Origin: a virus
Direction: 5' to 3' (one strand)
Virus record (IMG/VR): IMGVR_UViG_3300022937_003185
Coordinates: 1 to 64,000 of that record
Length of the DNA: 64,000 bases
Shown here: in pieces, positions 6,121 through 13,609 of the stretch
Position numbering within the stretch: position 1 is the stretch's first letter
How the letters are laid out: every line of letters begins with the position of its first letter
Translations under genes and position numbers: made by a program
Notes under the pieces: generated by a model
The model's input: the letters and a program-made list of their open reading frames with translations, nothing else
The model's database searches: none
What the model was told of the DNA's origin: nothing

Positions 6121-6423
6121 ATGAAGATCACAAAACAACAACTTAGAAGAATTATCTCAGAGCAGCTTACACTAGATGATCTTGTGGTTGGACCTGAACA
6201 GCCTCGACAACTCGGTTACGGTGAAGGTGAGGGTCGCATGTCAAAATCTCAACTTGACAAGATCGCTCGTTATTCTCAATCACTGCATGATAAACTGCTT
6301 GACGATGATGATCTACCAGAATGGGTACAATCAAAGATCGCTGTCGCTGCAGATAACATCGGTAAAGTATACCACTATCTTGATTACAAAATTAGACGTA
6401 TGGAACAAGGAGATGAATCATGA
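6121..6423 (+). CDS. CTS-like protein, 100 aa
   Basis: It begins M-K-I-T-K-Q-Q-L-R-R-I-I-S-E-Q-L; twelve of the first fourteen residues equal those of the preceding gene. The GGGAGAA before the ATG is a good ribosome site. The body is a charged helical protein (S-K-S-Q-L-D-K-I-A-R-Y, W-V-Q-S-K-I-A-V-A-A-D) ending in R-R-M-E-Q-G-D-E-S. The function is unknown. The stop overlaps the start of the Dps-like gene. Confidence 0.75.
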   Translation: MKITKQQLRRIISEQLTLDDLVVGPEQPRQLGYGEGEGRMSKSQLDKIARYSQSLHDKLLDDDDLPEWVQSKIAVAADNIGKVYHYLDYKIRRMEQGDES

Positions 6424-6965
6424 GACTGAAAGAATGCTGCGGTTCGTGTGGCGCTGAACTAGACAATGTTGAAGTTGATGCTCACGTAGAGCTTGATGAT
6501 CTTATGATGCCGGCACCATCCGAAGTACTTGGTGCGTATGTTGGGTTCCTTAGAGCTTACCATCTTTGGATGCACGGCGCGCACAATGTAGTTAGTGGTC
6601 CGTCCTTTGCTGGTGACCATGTAGAGCTTTATGGTAAGATCTATGAAGAGGTACAAGGCTCCGTCGACGGAGTGGTAGAGAAGGGTCTCGGAGTACTTCA
6701 GGATGAGTCTATTGCTTGCCCTATGAAGATTATGGGAGACGCTATGCTTATTCTTGGTGAGTGGGAATCTCCTGTAGGTCTACCAGCTGAGAGGCTTGCT
6801 GCTCTCGCTCTTGAATATACTAAGGCTTTAGTCCAGATAACTGAAGGAACCGCACAAGTTCTAGAAGATATGGGAGTACTTAGCTATGGTATGGACAATA
6901 TGCTCGGAGGACTGGCTGATACTCACGAGAACTATGTCTATCTTCTTCAGCAGCGTAATGGGTGA
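6420..6965 (+). CDS. Dps/ferritin-like protein, 181 aa
   Basis: The central helices match the Dps family. H55-N-V-V-S-G-P-S-F-A-G-D-H67 keeps the H-x11-H spacing of the ferroxidase site. It is followed by L-Y-G-K-I-Y-E-E-V-Q-G-S-V-D83 and E87, close to the D-x3-E of Dps helix B, although D83 is one residue further from H67 than usual. The C-terminus (G-L-A-D-T-H-E-N-Y-V-Y-L-L) resembles the last Dps helix. The N-terminal C-C-G-S-C-G (C6, C7, C10) is extra and could bind metal or form disulfides. Dps proteins bind DNA and oxidise iron with peroxide. A phage copy could protect DNA or package with it. It is coupled to the CTS-like gene upstream. Confidence 0.65.
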   Translation: MRLKECCGSCGAELDNVEVDAHVELDDLMMPAPSEVLGAYVGFLRAYHLWMHGAHNVVSGPSFAGDHVELYGKIYEEVQGSVDGVVEKGLGVLQDESIACPMKIMGDAMLILGEWESPVGLPAERLAALALEYTKALVQITEGTAQVLEDMGVLSYGMDNMLGGLADTHENYVYLLQQRNG

Positions 6966-7016
6966 ACAATATCTTACTACTCGTTAGAATTATATCTAAA
7001 TGAGGAGTGAGTTGAT

Positions 7017-7280
7017 ATGAGAGACATCGCGAGCATTTTGGGAGCAAAGGAGGTTACCTTGACCCCATTTGAGGAAGCAGATTATAATCTTCTCATGTTC
7101 GCCGAGCATGCTGTTTTTCATTCGCAGCTTCGTAGATTGCTTGATAGAATCAAGGTTGTTGATACTCAACTAGAGCACTCTAAAGAAAGCGACCCTCGAC
7201 TTATTGCAGAAAAAGAGTTACTAAACATGACTCTGATCACGTTTTTAGATTCATATGATGTGTTTGTATATGAGGCCTGA
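7017..7280 (+). CDS. Hypothetical helical protein, 87 aa
   Basis: ATG 7017 follows GAGGAG at 7002-7007. The sequence is mostly amphipathic helix (Y-N-L-L-M-F-A-E-H-A-V-F-H-S-Q-L-R-R-L-L-D) with a second helix rich in Leu and Glu, which suggests a small helical bundle. No catalytic motif is visible. The stop overlaps the following ATG (TGATG). Confidence 0.6.
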   Translation: MRDIASILGAKEVTLTPFEEADYNLLMFAEHAVFHSQLRRLLDRIKVVDTQLEHSKESDPRLIAEKELLNMTLITFLDSYDVFVYEA

Positions 7281-7558
7281 TGACACATATACCTGATACC
7301 CACTATGATAGTGTTGTTGTTACCGTGAAGGGATGGGATGGCTCAAGAATTATTGGGGCATTTGCTAATTTAGACTGCGCAAAAACTGCTATTAAGAGTT
7401 ATTACGAGAACACATGTGATACAGGAAGCTTTAAGGAAGAAGTAATTATTGACTTTCTTAAGCTGAACAAGGTAAGTAAGGTAATGACCGTACAGTTTGC
7501 GCGGGATAGTGATCTTCCTTATGAAGACTTGACTCTTCGCTACCATGATTATGTTTAA
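7280..7558 (+). CDS. Hypothetical protein, 92 aa
   Basis: It starts on the last base of the preceding stop. It has alternating beta-like stretches (S-V-V-V-T-V-K-G-W-D, K-V-M-T-V-Q-F-A-R-D) and one helix around residues 25-40. I recognise no family. Coupled translation with the gene before it and lack of stops support it as coding. Confidence 0.6.
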   Translation: MTHIPDTHYDSVVVTVKGWDGSRIIGAFANLDCAKTAIKSYYENTCDTGSFKEEVIIDFLKLNKVSKVMTVQFARDSDLPYEDLTLRYHDYV

Positions 7559-7579
7559 AGTAGCGTAATAATTAAAGTC

Positions 7580-7870
7580 ATGGCCAAAGTAAATGAAAAT
7601 GGGATAGGAAGCAACTATAAGACTCTTGACCCAAACCCTATAACTCACTTTAACGATCCAAGAATCAGTGTTGAGATTTATCCCGGGGCTTGGGGAGATG
7701 TGCACGCAAACGTTTCGTGTAAAGAGTTGAGTTATGACTCAGGCCTTAAGACATTTAAGACCGACCAAGAGGCAAGAACGTTTGCTCTAAACCTACACGA
7801 TCAGCTTGTTACCAAACTTGATTCGTTAATAGAAAACGTTATGTTAAGAATCATCAGGGAGATGAGCTAA
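7580..7870 (+). CDS. Hypothetical protein, 96 aa
   Basis: This soluble protein has a Trp/Gly-rich middle (Y-P-G-A-W-G-D-V-H-A-N-V) and a C-terminal helix ending M-L-R-I-I-R-E-M-S. That ending resembles the core of the shared CTS-like peptide (I-I-R-E), but here at the C-terminus, so I do not count it as a member. The last 27 bases overlap the convergent protease gene, leaving no room for a terminator between them. Confidence 0.55.
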   Translation: MAKVNENGIGSNYKTLDPNPITHFNDPRISVEIYPGAWGDVHANVSCKELSYDSGLKTFKTDQEARTFALNLHDQLVTKLDSLIENVMLRIIREMS

Positions 7871-8638
7871 TAGAAATTCTCTTATTGATCTAGTCTTTGG
7901 TCCAATAGCGTATTCATCAAACCTAACAGCTGCCGCTGACACAATGGAGACAACTTCATTTTTGTGGTTCATTATCGGAGAACCACTTGAGCCACCTACC
8001 GCCGGCACTGTGAATAGACTTATCATCGATATATCACCGATATAGTAACCATCGAAAACAGGAACTGCTAACGGAGAAGATAGCCCAGCTGGGTTGGCCA
8101 TGTTGTATACTTTGGAATGGAGCATCATGTCCTTTTGTGCTATCTCTAAACCGGGTCCTAAGTCCTTGTTCGCTTTGAGGAGACATATGTCATTGTTTGT
8201 ATCGATCGCAACAATCTCTCCTCGTCCTTCTCTGCCAAATCCTGTAGTCAAGCTTATCCTGTAAGCCACCCTGAGATTTGACGCTAATGGCCCGGGTACC
8301 ATTGGCATCTTTGGAGGCATGCATATATGACCTGCTGTAACGATATATTCATCTTTACTTGAGGTCTCTAAAATAAACCCTGAACCCATGCTGGTTTGAC
8401 TTCCCAAGATTCCTTCTACACACCCTTCGCTTTTATCATTTTCGCATGAGATTGAAAAAACAAACTCTTGTGTTGTCATGACAAATGACTCTATGGGGAA
8501 GTATGAGTTCTCTTTTTTGATTACAGTATTGTCTGTTGTTCTTATAATTTTATTCGGAACTTTAATGTTGAGACAACCAGACAGCAGAAAGAATAAAGCC
8601 GTAATCGAGAGTAGCAGCTGAATGATTAACTTTCTCAT
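7844..8638 (-). CDS. Trypsin-like serine protease lipoprotein, 264 aa
   Basis: The N-terminus is a lipoprotein signal: basic start, hydrophobic core, lipobox L19-S-G-C22. The body is a chymotrypsin-fold protease with a full triad: H104 in T-A-G-H-I-C, D150 in N-N-D-I-C-L-L, and S218 in G-G-S-S-G-S-P. Two Cys pairs (65/73, 106/152) could form disulfides, as expected outside the cytoplasm. It should therefore be a lipid-anchored envelope protease. Unlike HtrA it has no PDZ domain. It is one of only three minus-strand genes in the window and is divergent from the phosphomannomutase gene, a typical position for a cargo gene that changes the host envelope (superinfection exclusion or receptor processing are guesses). 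Confidence 0.85.
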   Translation of the reverse strand: MRKLIIQLLLSITALFFLLSGCLNIKVPNKIIRTTDNTVIKKENSYFPIESFVMTTQEFVFSISCENDKSEGCVEGILGSQTSMGSGFILETSSKDEYIVTAGHICMPPKMPMVPGPLASNLRVAYRISLTTGFGREGRGEIVAIDTNNDICLLKANKDLGPGLEIAQKDMMLHSKVYNMANPAGLSSPLAVPVFDGYYIGDISMISLFTVPAVGGSSGSPIMNHKNEVVSIVSAAAVRFDEYAIGPKTRSIREFLLAHLPDDS

Positions 8639-8701
8639 TTGTCAAATGCTCCGCAATGGGATCTTTATTAATAATAAGTATAGAAGGAAGCATAATAAAC
8701 G

Positions 8702-9490
8702 ATGACTGCGAAACAAAAAATTGTCTTGTTTGACATGGACGGTACTCTGACACCAGCTAGAGAGCCAATAGAAGATGATATGATAGCTGCTTTAATACGT
8801 CTCACCAAGCACTCTAGAGTTGGTATCGTGACCGGATCAGACATGGATTACGTAATGCAGCAGATGGGAAGAGCGTTTGATATCGGTGGGGTTCCAGTCA
8901 ATAGGCTAGATGTTCTACCTTGCAACGGTACAAAATTCTATTCGTCAAACAGCTCCAACAATTACGTACTTGTCTCTGAAGCTGATATGCTTAAGGAAAT
9001 TGGTCAGGCTGTATACAATAAGATTATTTCTAGATGTATGAGCTGGCAGACTGCTATCACTACCGACTATCCGAACCTTCCTTTTACCGGTACATTCTTT
9101 CAATACAGGGGCTCGTTATTAAACTGGTGTCCAATAGGGAGATTAGCCGGCCAAGAACAAAGAAGCGCGTGGACCTCTTTGGATCAGCAAGAAGGAATAA
9201 GAGAGAAGTATTGTTCACAATTGTCTTCCCTACTTAAAGAAGATGGTATCGACGTGACTGTTGCTCTTGGGGGTACAACTAGTTTTGATATATACCCGAC
9301 TGGATGGGATAAAACATACGCTCTAAAGCACTACCCTGATCATGATATATGGTTCGCCGGCGACCGCTGTGATCCAGGGGGGAACGATTGGCACATCTAT
9401 GAGAAGCTAATTTCTGACAATCGGTCCTTTAAAGTTGAAAGCACCTCGGAAACCATCGAACTTATCGATTCTCTAATCCTGACTTTCTGA
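8702..9490 (+). CDS. pmm: Phosphomannomutase, eukaryotic (HAD) type
   Basis: This 262-aa protein interconverts mannose-6-phosphate and mannose-1-phosphate. The catalytic D11-M-D13-G-T of HAD phosphomutases is present, followed by G-I-V-T-G-S-D (41-47), N-W-C-P-I-G-R (141-147), S-F-D-I-Y-P-x-G-W-D-K (194-204) and G-D-R-C-D-P-G-G-N-D (220-229). All are signature segments of the eukaryotic PMM family rather than of bacterial ManB/CpsG. The length is normal for the family. The cupin at 11641 could give its substrate, and GDP-mannose dehydratase at 41197 would use the product after guanylylation. GAAGGAAG lies 11 bases before the ATG. Confidence 0.9.
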   Translation: MTAKQKIVLFDMDGTLTPAREPIEDDMIAALIRLTKHSRVGIVTGSDMDYVMQQMGRAFDIGGVPVNRLDVLPCNGTKFYSSNSSNNYVLVSEADMLKEIGQAVYNKIISRCMSWQTAITTDYPNLPFTGTFFQYRGSLLNWCPIGRLAGQEQRSAWTSLDQQEGIREKYCSQLSSLLKEDGIDVTVALGGTTSFDIYPTGWDKTYALKHYPDHDIWFAGDRCDPGGNDWHIYEKLISDNRSFKVESTSETIELIDSLILTF

Positions 9491-9534
9491 ACATGCTTTG
9501 CCCTGCTATTACAATATAGCATCAGGAGTAGTGC

Positions 9535-11160
9535 ATGAATCAAGAAATTATTTCTAAATTTCCGTATAAGTCAATTAGAGATCAGCAGCTTCAAGCTATA
9601 GAATTTTCAATCGACGCTATAAAGTCACAAGGCAAGAAGTTTGTGGTTATCGAGGCTGGTACCGGTGTCGGGAAATCAGCTATTGGATTAACAGTGGCAA
9701 GACTTCTTAGCGATGGAAGTTCAGAAAAGCATGCGCCCGGTGCATACTTTTTAACCACTCAAAAAATTCTACAAGAACAGTATGTCAAAGACTTTGGTGG
9801 ATTTAGCGGACCCATGAAGTCGATTAAATCTTCGTCTAACTACTGTTGCAACTTCAATAAGGGAACTTCTTGTGGAGAAAGCTTAAGAGCTCTAAAGACA
9901 GCAGACAAATCGAGCAGGTTCTTTAAGTCATGCGCGTTTAATTGTGTATATAAGAAAGCCAAAGAATCTTTTGTCAATGGAACAGAGGGAGTTACTAACT
10001 TCCCTTACTTTCTAGCAGAGACACAATACTCTGGCAAAATTACGCCAAGAGATGTTCTGGTAATTGATGAGGCCCACAATATCGATTCAGAGTTGAGCAA
10101 ATTTATTGAGATCACCATCTCTGATAAGTTTTGCATGTCATTCTTGAATATGTCTATCCCGAATGGGATGACGCAACTACAGTACATTAAATGGATCAGT
10201 GATGTATATTTGAAGACAACAGTTTCAAAACTTACTCATCTTGAGAAGATGATGGAAAAATACATTGGGTTGAAGGAGAAAATTCGATCAGGCGAATTTG
10301 CATCAATTGCAAAAAAGTTTGAGATGCTTGATAAGCATGTGTGTAAGCTAAGAAGGTTCTTAGATTTGTATGACGGAAATAATTGGGTTATGAATGACAT
10401 ACCAAAAGACAATATGTCAAGTAGAAAACTACAATTTAAACCAATTGATGTAGCACCGTATGCAAATGAAATGCTATATGATCATGGTCGTTACGTCGTA
10501 TTAATGTCTGCGACAATTCTTGATAGAGATGCGTTTGCTTTGTCGGTCGGTATCCCTTCTCAGGATATGGCTTTTATATCTCTCGAGTCGCCGTTTCCTG
10601 TTGAGAATATGCCGATCATCTACGCCGGTATCGGAAAGATGACGTACTCTGCTATTGACGGTACTTTGCCTAAGATGGTACAAGCTATTAAGCAGATCAT
10701 TGATGAACACAAGAATGAAAAAGGCATCATACATTGTCATTCGTATAAGGTCGCTAGCTATATTAAGAAGAATATCAGAAGCACGAGAATCTTGATCCAT
10801 GGATCTGATAACCGGGACGAAGTCTTGGAAAAGCACAAGAAGTCTAAAAAACCGACTGTTCTAATTTCTCCTTCAATGACAGAGGGTGTTGATCTAAAGG
10901 GAGAGTTAAGTAGATTTCAAGTTATCTGTAAAGTACCGTACCCTTACCTCGGTGACAAACTAATTAAAAAGAAGATGAATAAGTGGCAGTGGTGGTATCC
11001 GCTTCAGACTGCTAAGACCATCGTACAGTCTGTTGGAAGGTCAGTCAGGTCTAACGAGGATAGAGCAGTGACGTATATTCTGGATTCAGATTTCGAGAGG
11101 TTCTACAAATCTAATTCATCTCTTTTTCCAGCTAAGTTTAGGGAGTGTTTAAAATTATGA
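9535..11160 (+). CDS. XPD/DinG-type superfamily 2 DNA helicase, 541 aa
   Basis: The Walker A is E-A-G-T-G-V-G-K-S (residues 40-48), the Walker B is V-I-D-E-A-H (176-181), and motif VI is Q-S-V-G-R-S-V-R-S near the C-terminus. Five cysteines between motifs I and II (104, 105, 113, 133, 137) sit where XPD/DinG helicases hold a 4Fe-4S cluster. These enzymes unwind DNA 5' to 3' in repair and replication. The protein is shorter than cellular DinG (about 700 aa) but contains both helicase lobes. AGGAG precedes the ATG. The stop overlaps the next start. Confidence 0.85.
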   Translation: MNQEIISKFPYKSIRDQQLQAIEFSIDAIKSQGKKFVVIEAGTGVGKSAIGLTVARLLSDGSSEKHAPGAYFLTTQKILQEQYVKDFGGFSGPMKSIKSSSNYCCNFNKGTSCGESLRALKTADKSSRFFKSCAFNCVYKKAKESFVNGTEGVTNFPYFLAETQYSGKITPRDVLVIDEAHNIDSELSKFIEITISDKFCMSFLNMSIPNGMTQLQYIKWISDVYLKTTVSKLTHLEKMMEKYIGLKEKIRSGEFASIAKKFEMLDKHVCKLRRFLDLYDGNNWVMNDIPKDNMSSRKLQFKPIDVAPYANEMLYDHGRYVVLMSATILDRDAFALSVGIPSQDMAFISLESPFPVENMPIIYAGIGKMTYSAIDGTLPKMVQAIKQIIDEHKNEKGIIHCHSYKVASYIKKNIRSTRILIHGSDNRDEVLEKHKKSKKPTVLISPSMTEGVDLKGELSRFQVICKVPYPYLGDKLIKKKMNKWQWWYPLQTAKTIVQSVGRSVRSNEDRAVTYILDSDFERFYKSNSSLFPAKFRECLKL

Positions 11161-11660
11161 AAGTCTACAACAACATAGAAGATTTCTTGAAAGAGTCATG
11201 GGTACAAACAGAAAACCCTATATACATGACATCTGGTGGGTTTGATCCTTTACATATCGGACATCTTAGATGTATTTTAGAGACCGCTGACATGGCAGAT
11301 CTTGATGGCGGACATGTCGTCGTCATTGTCAACGGTGACGGTTTCCTAAACAGAAAAAAAGGAAAGCCGTTCATGAATGAGGCAGAACGTGCTGAAATTA
11401 TTGCTGGTATTCGTGGTGTTGATGCTGCTATCATTTGGGATGATGGTGGCCAAACAGTAATTGGTGCCATTGAAAAACTTAAACCGACATTTTTTACCAA
11501 GGGTGGAGATAGAGCGGCACCTGAGGACATTCCTGAATGGGACATTTGTCAACAAGTCGGATGTGAAGTGTTGTTTAACATTGGTGGAGAGAAAATCCAG
11601 AGCTCTTCTTGGTTAATTGAAAACGCAGCTAACGAGGAAAATGATGAGAAAAAAGATTGA
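11157..11660 (+). CDS. HIGH-motif nucleotidyltransferase (RfaE2/TagD-like), 167 aa
   Basis: ATG 11157 overlaps the helicase stop. G-G-F-D-P-L-H-I-G-H is the nucleotide-binding motif of the cytidylyltransferase superfamily. F-T-K-G-G-D-R and the late K-I-Q-S-S-S-W-L-I resemble the sugar-1-phosphate/glycerol-phosphate transferases such as the C-terminal half of HldE. The enzyme should join a nucleotide to a phosphorylated sugar or polyol. Flanked by a cupin isomerase and near phosphomannomutase, it may belong to the nucleotide-sugar route. It is not the GT-A-fold mannose-1-phosphate guanylyltransferase, so its substrate is open. Confidence 0.8.
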   Translation: MKVYNNIEDFLKESWVQTENPIYMTSGGFDPLHIGHLRCILETADMADLDGGHVVVIVNGDGFLNRKKGKPFMNEAERAEIIAGIRGVDAAIIWDDGGQTVIGAIEKLKPTFFTKGGDRAAPEDIPEWDICQQVGCEVLFNIGGEKIQSSSWLIENAANEENDEKKD

Positions 11661-11985
11661 TAAGCCCTGGGGATTTGAGTTAATTTGGGCCCAGACAGAA
11701 GATTATGTAGCCAAGCTTATTGTTATCGAAGCCGGCCAACGGCTTTCGAAGCAATACCACGAAAAAAAGACAGAGACAGTGTATGTCATGGAAGGTGTGT
11801 TGTTGAATTATGACAAAGATGATAATGAAACAAGACTGATGCAAGGTGAAACGTTACATGTAGAACCTGGACAAGTTCACAGATTCTGTGCACCAGAAGA
11901 TCGATATGTGAAAGTGATCGAAGTAAGTACGAACCACTTAGATGATGTTGTCCGAATTAGCGATGATTACGGCAGGGGAGAATGA
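11641..11985 (+). CDS. Mannose-6-phosphate-isomerase-type cupin, 114 aa
   Basis: The start is ATG 11641 or 11644 after GAGGAA; the frame is open further back to a TTG at 11617 that lacks support. K-P-W-G-F-E near the start is the hallmark of the type II phosphomannose isomerase cupin domain. It is followed by cupin motif 1 (Q-Y-H-E-K-K-T-E-T-V-Y-V-M-E-G) and motif 2 (H-V-E-P-G-Q-V-H-R-F), which supply metal ligands. It would turn fructose-6-phosphate into mannose-6-phosphate. Free-standing cupins of this size are known. A related sugar isomerase/epimerase role cannot be excluded. It overlaps the nucleotidyltransferase by 20 bases. Confidence 0.75.
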   Translation: MMRKKIDKPWGFELIWAQTEDYVAKLIVIEAGQRLSKQYHEKKTETVYVMEGVLLNYDKDDNETRLMQGETLHVEPGQVHRFCAPEDRYVKVIEVSTNHLDDVVRISDDYGRGE

Positions 11986-11988
11986 ATA

Positions 11989-12396
11989 ATGGCTGGATCG
12001 GGATTCGTGCTATTTCGAGAAGACACTATTAGCAGCCCCTCGCCGCTGATGTTAGCATTAATTCGGAAAGATGGCATATTCGATATACCGAAAGGTCACA
12101 AGGAAAAGGGGGAGGATGATATTACTACAGCCACCAGAGAGTGCTTCGAGGAGTGTTCAGTGATGGTTAGGAGTGGTGATATTCTCTACAGCCCTTTCAC
12201 CAACGGTGAGCTAACTTCATTTTGTGCTAGCACAAATCAAACTCCGACCATCACAAAAAACCCATCATCAGGTTTAGTTGAGCATGCAGGCTGGCGGTGG
12301 GTTACAAAGGATGAGTTTGTACAAAACTGCTTAAGCTACCTGAGACCTGGCGTTGAATATTTTTATTCAGAGCACTCTAGGAAATATAATCCATAG
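11989..12396 (+). CDS. Nudix hydrolase, 135 aa
   Basis: Residues 36-58 form a Nudix box: G36-x5-E42-x7-R50-E51-x2-E54-E55-x-S-V. The only departure from the consensus is Ser for Gly at position 57. The family hydrolyses nucleoside diphosphates linked to another group. Preceding D-G-I-F-D-I-P-K is the usual lead-in strand. The substrate is unknown: nucleotide sugars would fit the neighbours, dinucleoside polyphosphates or capped RNA would fit other phage Nudix enzymes. It follows the cupin by three bases. Confidence 0.85.
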   Translation: MAGSGFVLFREDTISSPSPLMLALIRKDGIFDIPKGHKEKGEDDITTATRECFEECSVMVRSGDILYSPFTNGELTSFCASTNQTPTITKNPSSGLVEHAGWRWVTKDEFVQNCLSYLRPGVEYFYSEHSRKYNP

Positions 12397-12439
12397 TTAG
12401 TAATATGTAGAATGGTTTAGGATCCAAGGATACAAAAGA

Positions 12440-13609
12440 ATGTCGATATTCAAGAAGCATAAAACTATCGCAGACCGATCAGCTAGCGACAGAGCACGTC
12501 ATAGAAAAAAGATCGAAAAAGCGATAAAAGACGGCATTCACAATATCGTAGCAGAAGAATCTATCATCGGAGAAAGTGGAAAAAAGAAGTTTAAGATTCC
12601 AGTTAGGGGAATCAAAGAACATCGCTTTGTCTATGGAGACAACGGATCCAGAAGAGCTGGTTCTGGTGAAGGCAACGATATTAGTCGCGGTCAAACAATC
12701 GGAAAAAAGAAGAAGCAAAAAGGTCAAGGAAACCCTGATAAACCTGGTAACGAAAAAGGCGAAGAGTTCTACGAAGTAGAGTTAACTCTTGATCAAGTCG
12801 CAGAATATCTCTTTAAAGACTTAAAGCTTCCAAACTTTGAAGACAAGAAGAATGCTCAAGTAATAACCAAGAAAATCAGAAGGAAAGGTTACAGGACAAA
12901 AGGCATCAGACCAAGACTAGATAAAAAGAAGTCTGCAATTCAACGTATTAAGAGAATGAAGAAAGATGAGTTCGCGGGCAAAAGAGACTCCGACTCTGAT
13001 GAGAACTTTAGTTTCTTGGAAAAGGATTTACGTTACAAGCACTTTAAAGTTACCGAAAAGCGTACTTCGAATGCTGCTATCTTCTTTTTGATGGATATAT
13101 CTGGGTCTATGACTACTGAAAAGAAGTTCCTGTCGAGAAGCTTTTTCTTCCTACTTTATCATTTCATCCGTTCAAGATACGACACCGTTGAAATAAATTT
13201 TGTCGCATATGAATCTCAAGCTTATGAAGTGGATGAAAAAAGCTTCTTTGAACGTGGCTCATCTGGAGGTACGATCACATCAACTGGTGTCAAGATGGTG
13301 AACGAGATCATTGACTCCCGATACCATCCATCATCATGGAATATATATACTTTTCACGCGTCTGACGGCGATAACTGGCCAAGTGATAATGAGGCTTTGC
13401 TAAGCCAAATTGATGAGATGATCCCGAAGGTTCAATTCTATGGCTATTGTGAAATTGAGCCAAGCGCAGACAGGATACAGTTTTTAAGAGATAAAAGCTT
13501 AGGAGTACTCTTTGAAGGTTTAGTGTATGACAAGTTTAAGTCTTCCTCTATTACTTGTAAGGAAGATATATGGGAGGCATTCAATAGTTTCTTTGGGGGT
13601 GAGTTGTGA
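12440..13609 (+). CDS. yeaH: YeaH/YhbH family (DUF444) VWA protein, 389 aa
   Basis: The long basic N-terminal half contains a Gly/Lys-rich linker (residues 60-105) and R-R-K-G-Y-R-T-K-G-I-R-P-R. A VWA domain follows, with the MIDAS motif M-D-I-S-G-S-M at 218-224. T-F-H-A-S-D-G-D-N-W supplies the late Asp/Ser metal ligands. This order is that of the DUF444 family (E. coli YeaH, 427 aa; B. subtilis YhbH, 392 aa). In bacteria these proteins work with the kinase PrkA/YeaG and with SpoVR/YcgB in starvation or sporulation. Here all three genes are adjacent. The stop overlaps the GTG of the SpoVR gene. Confidence 0.9.
   Translation: MSIFKKHKTIADRSASDRARHRKKIEKAIKDGIHNIVAEESIIGESGKKKFKIPVRGIKEHRFVYGDNGSRRAGSGEGNDISRGQTIGKKKKQKGQGNPDKPGNEKGEEFYEVELTLDQVAEYLFKDLKLPNFEDKKNAQVITKKIRRKGYRTKGIRPRLDKKKSAIQRIKRMKKDEFAGKRDSDSDENFSFLEKDLRYKHFKVTEKRTSNAAIFFLMDISGSMTTEKKFLSRSFFFLLYHFIRSRYDTVEINFVAYESQAYEVDEKSFFERGSSGGTITSTGVKMVNEIIDSRYHPSSWNIYTFHASDGDNWPSDNEALLSQIDEMIPKVQFYGYCEIEPSADRIQFLRDKSLGVLFEGLVYDKFKSSSITCKEDIWEAFNSFFGGEL

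Noticed and set aside
7820-7870. C-terminal I-I-R-E of the 7580 protein as another CTS-like peptide
   Set aside because: It is at the C-terminus, not the N-terminus, and the preceding residues do not match.
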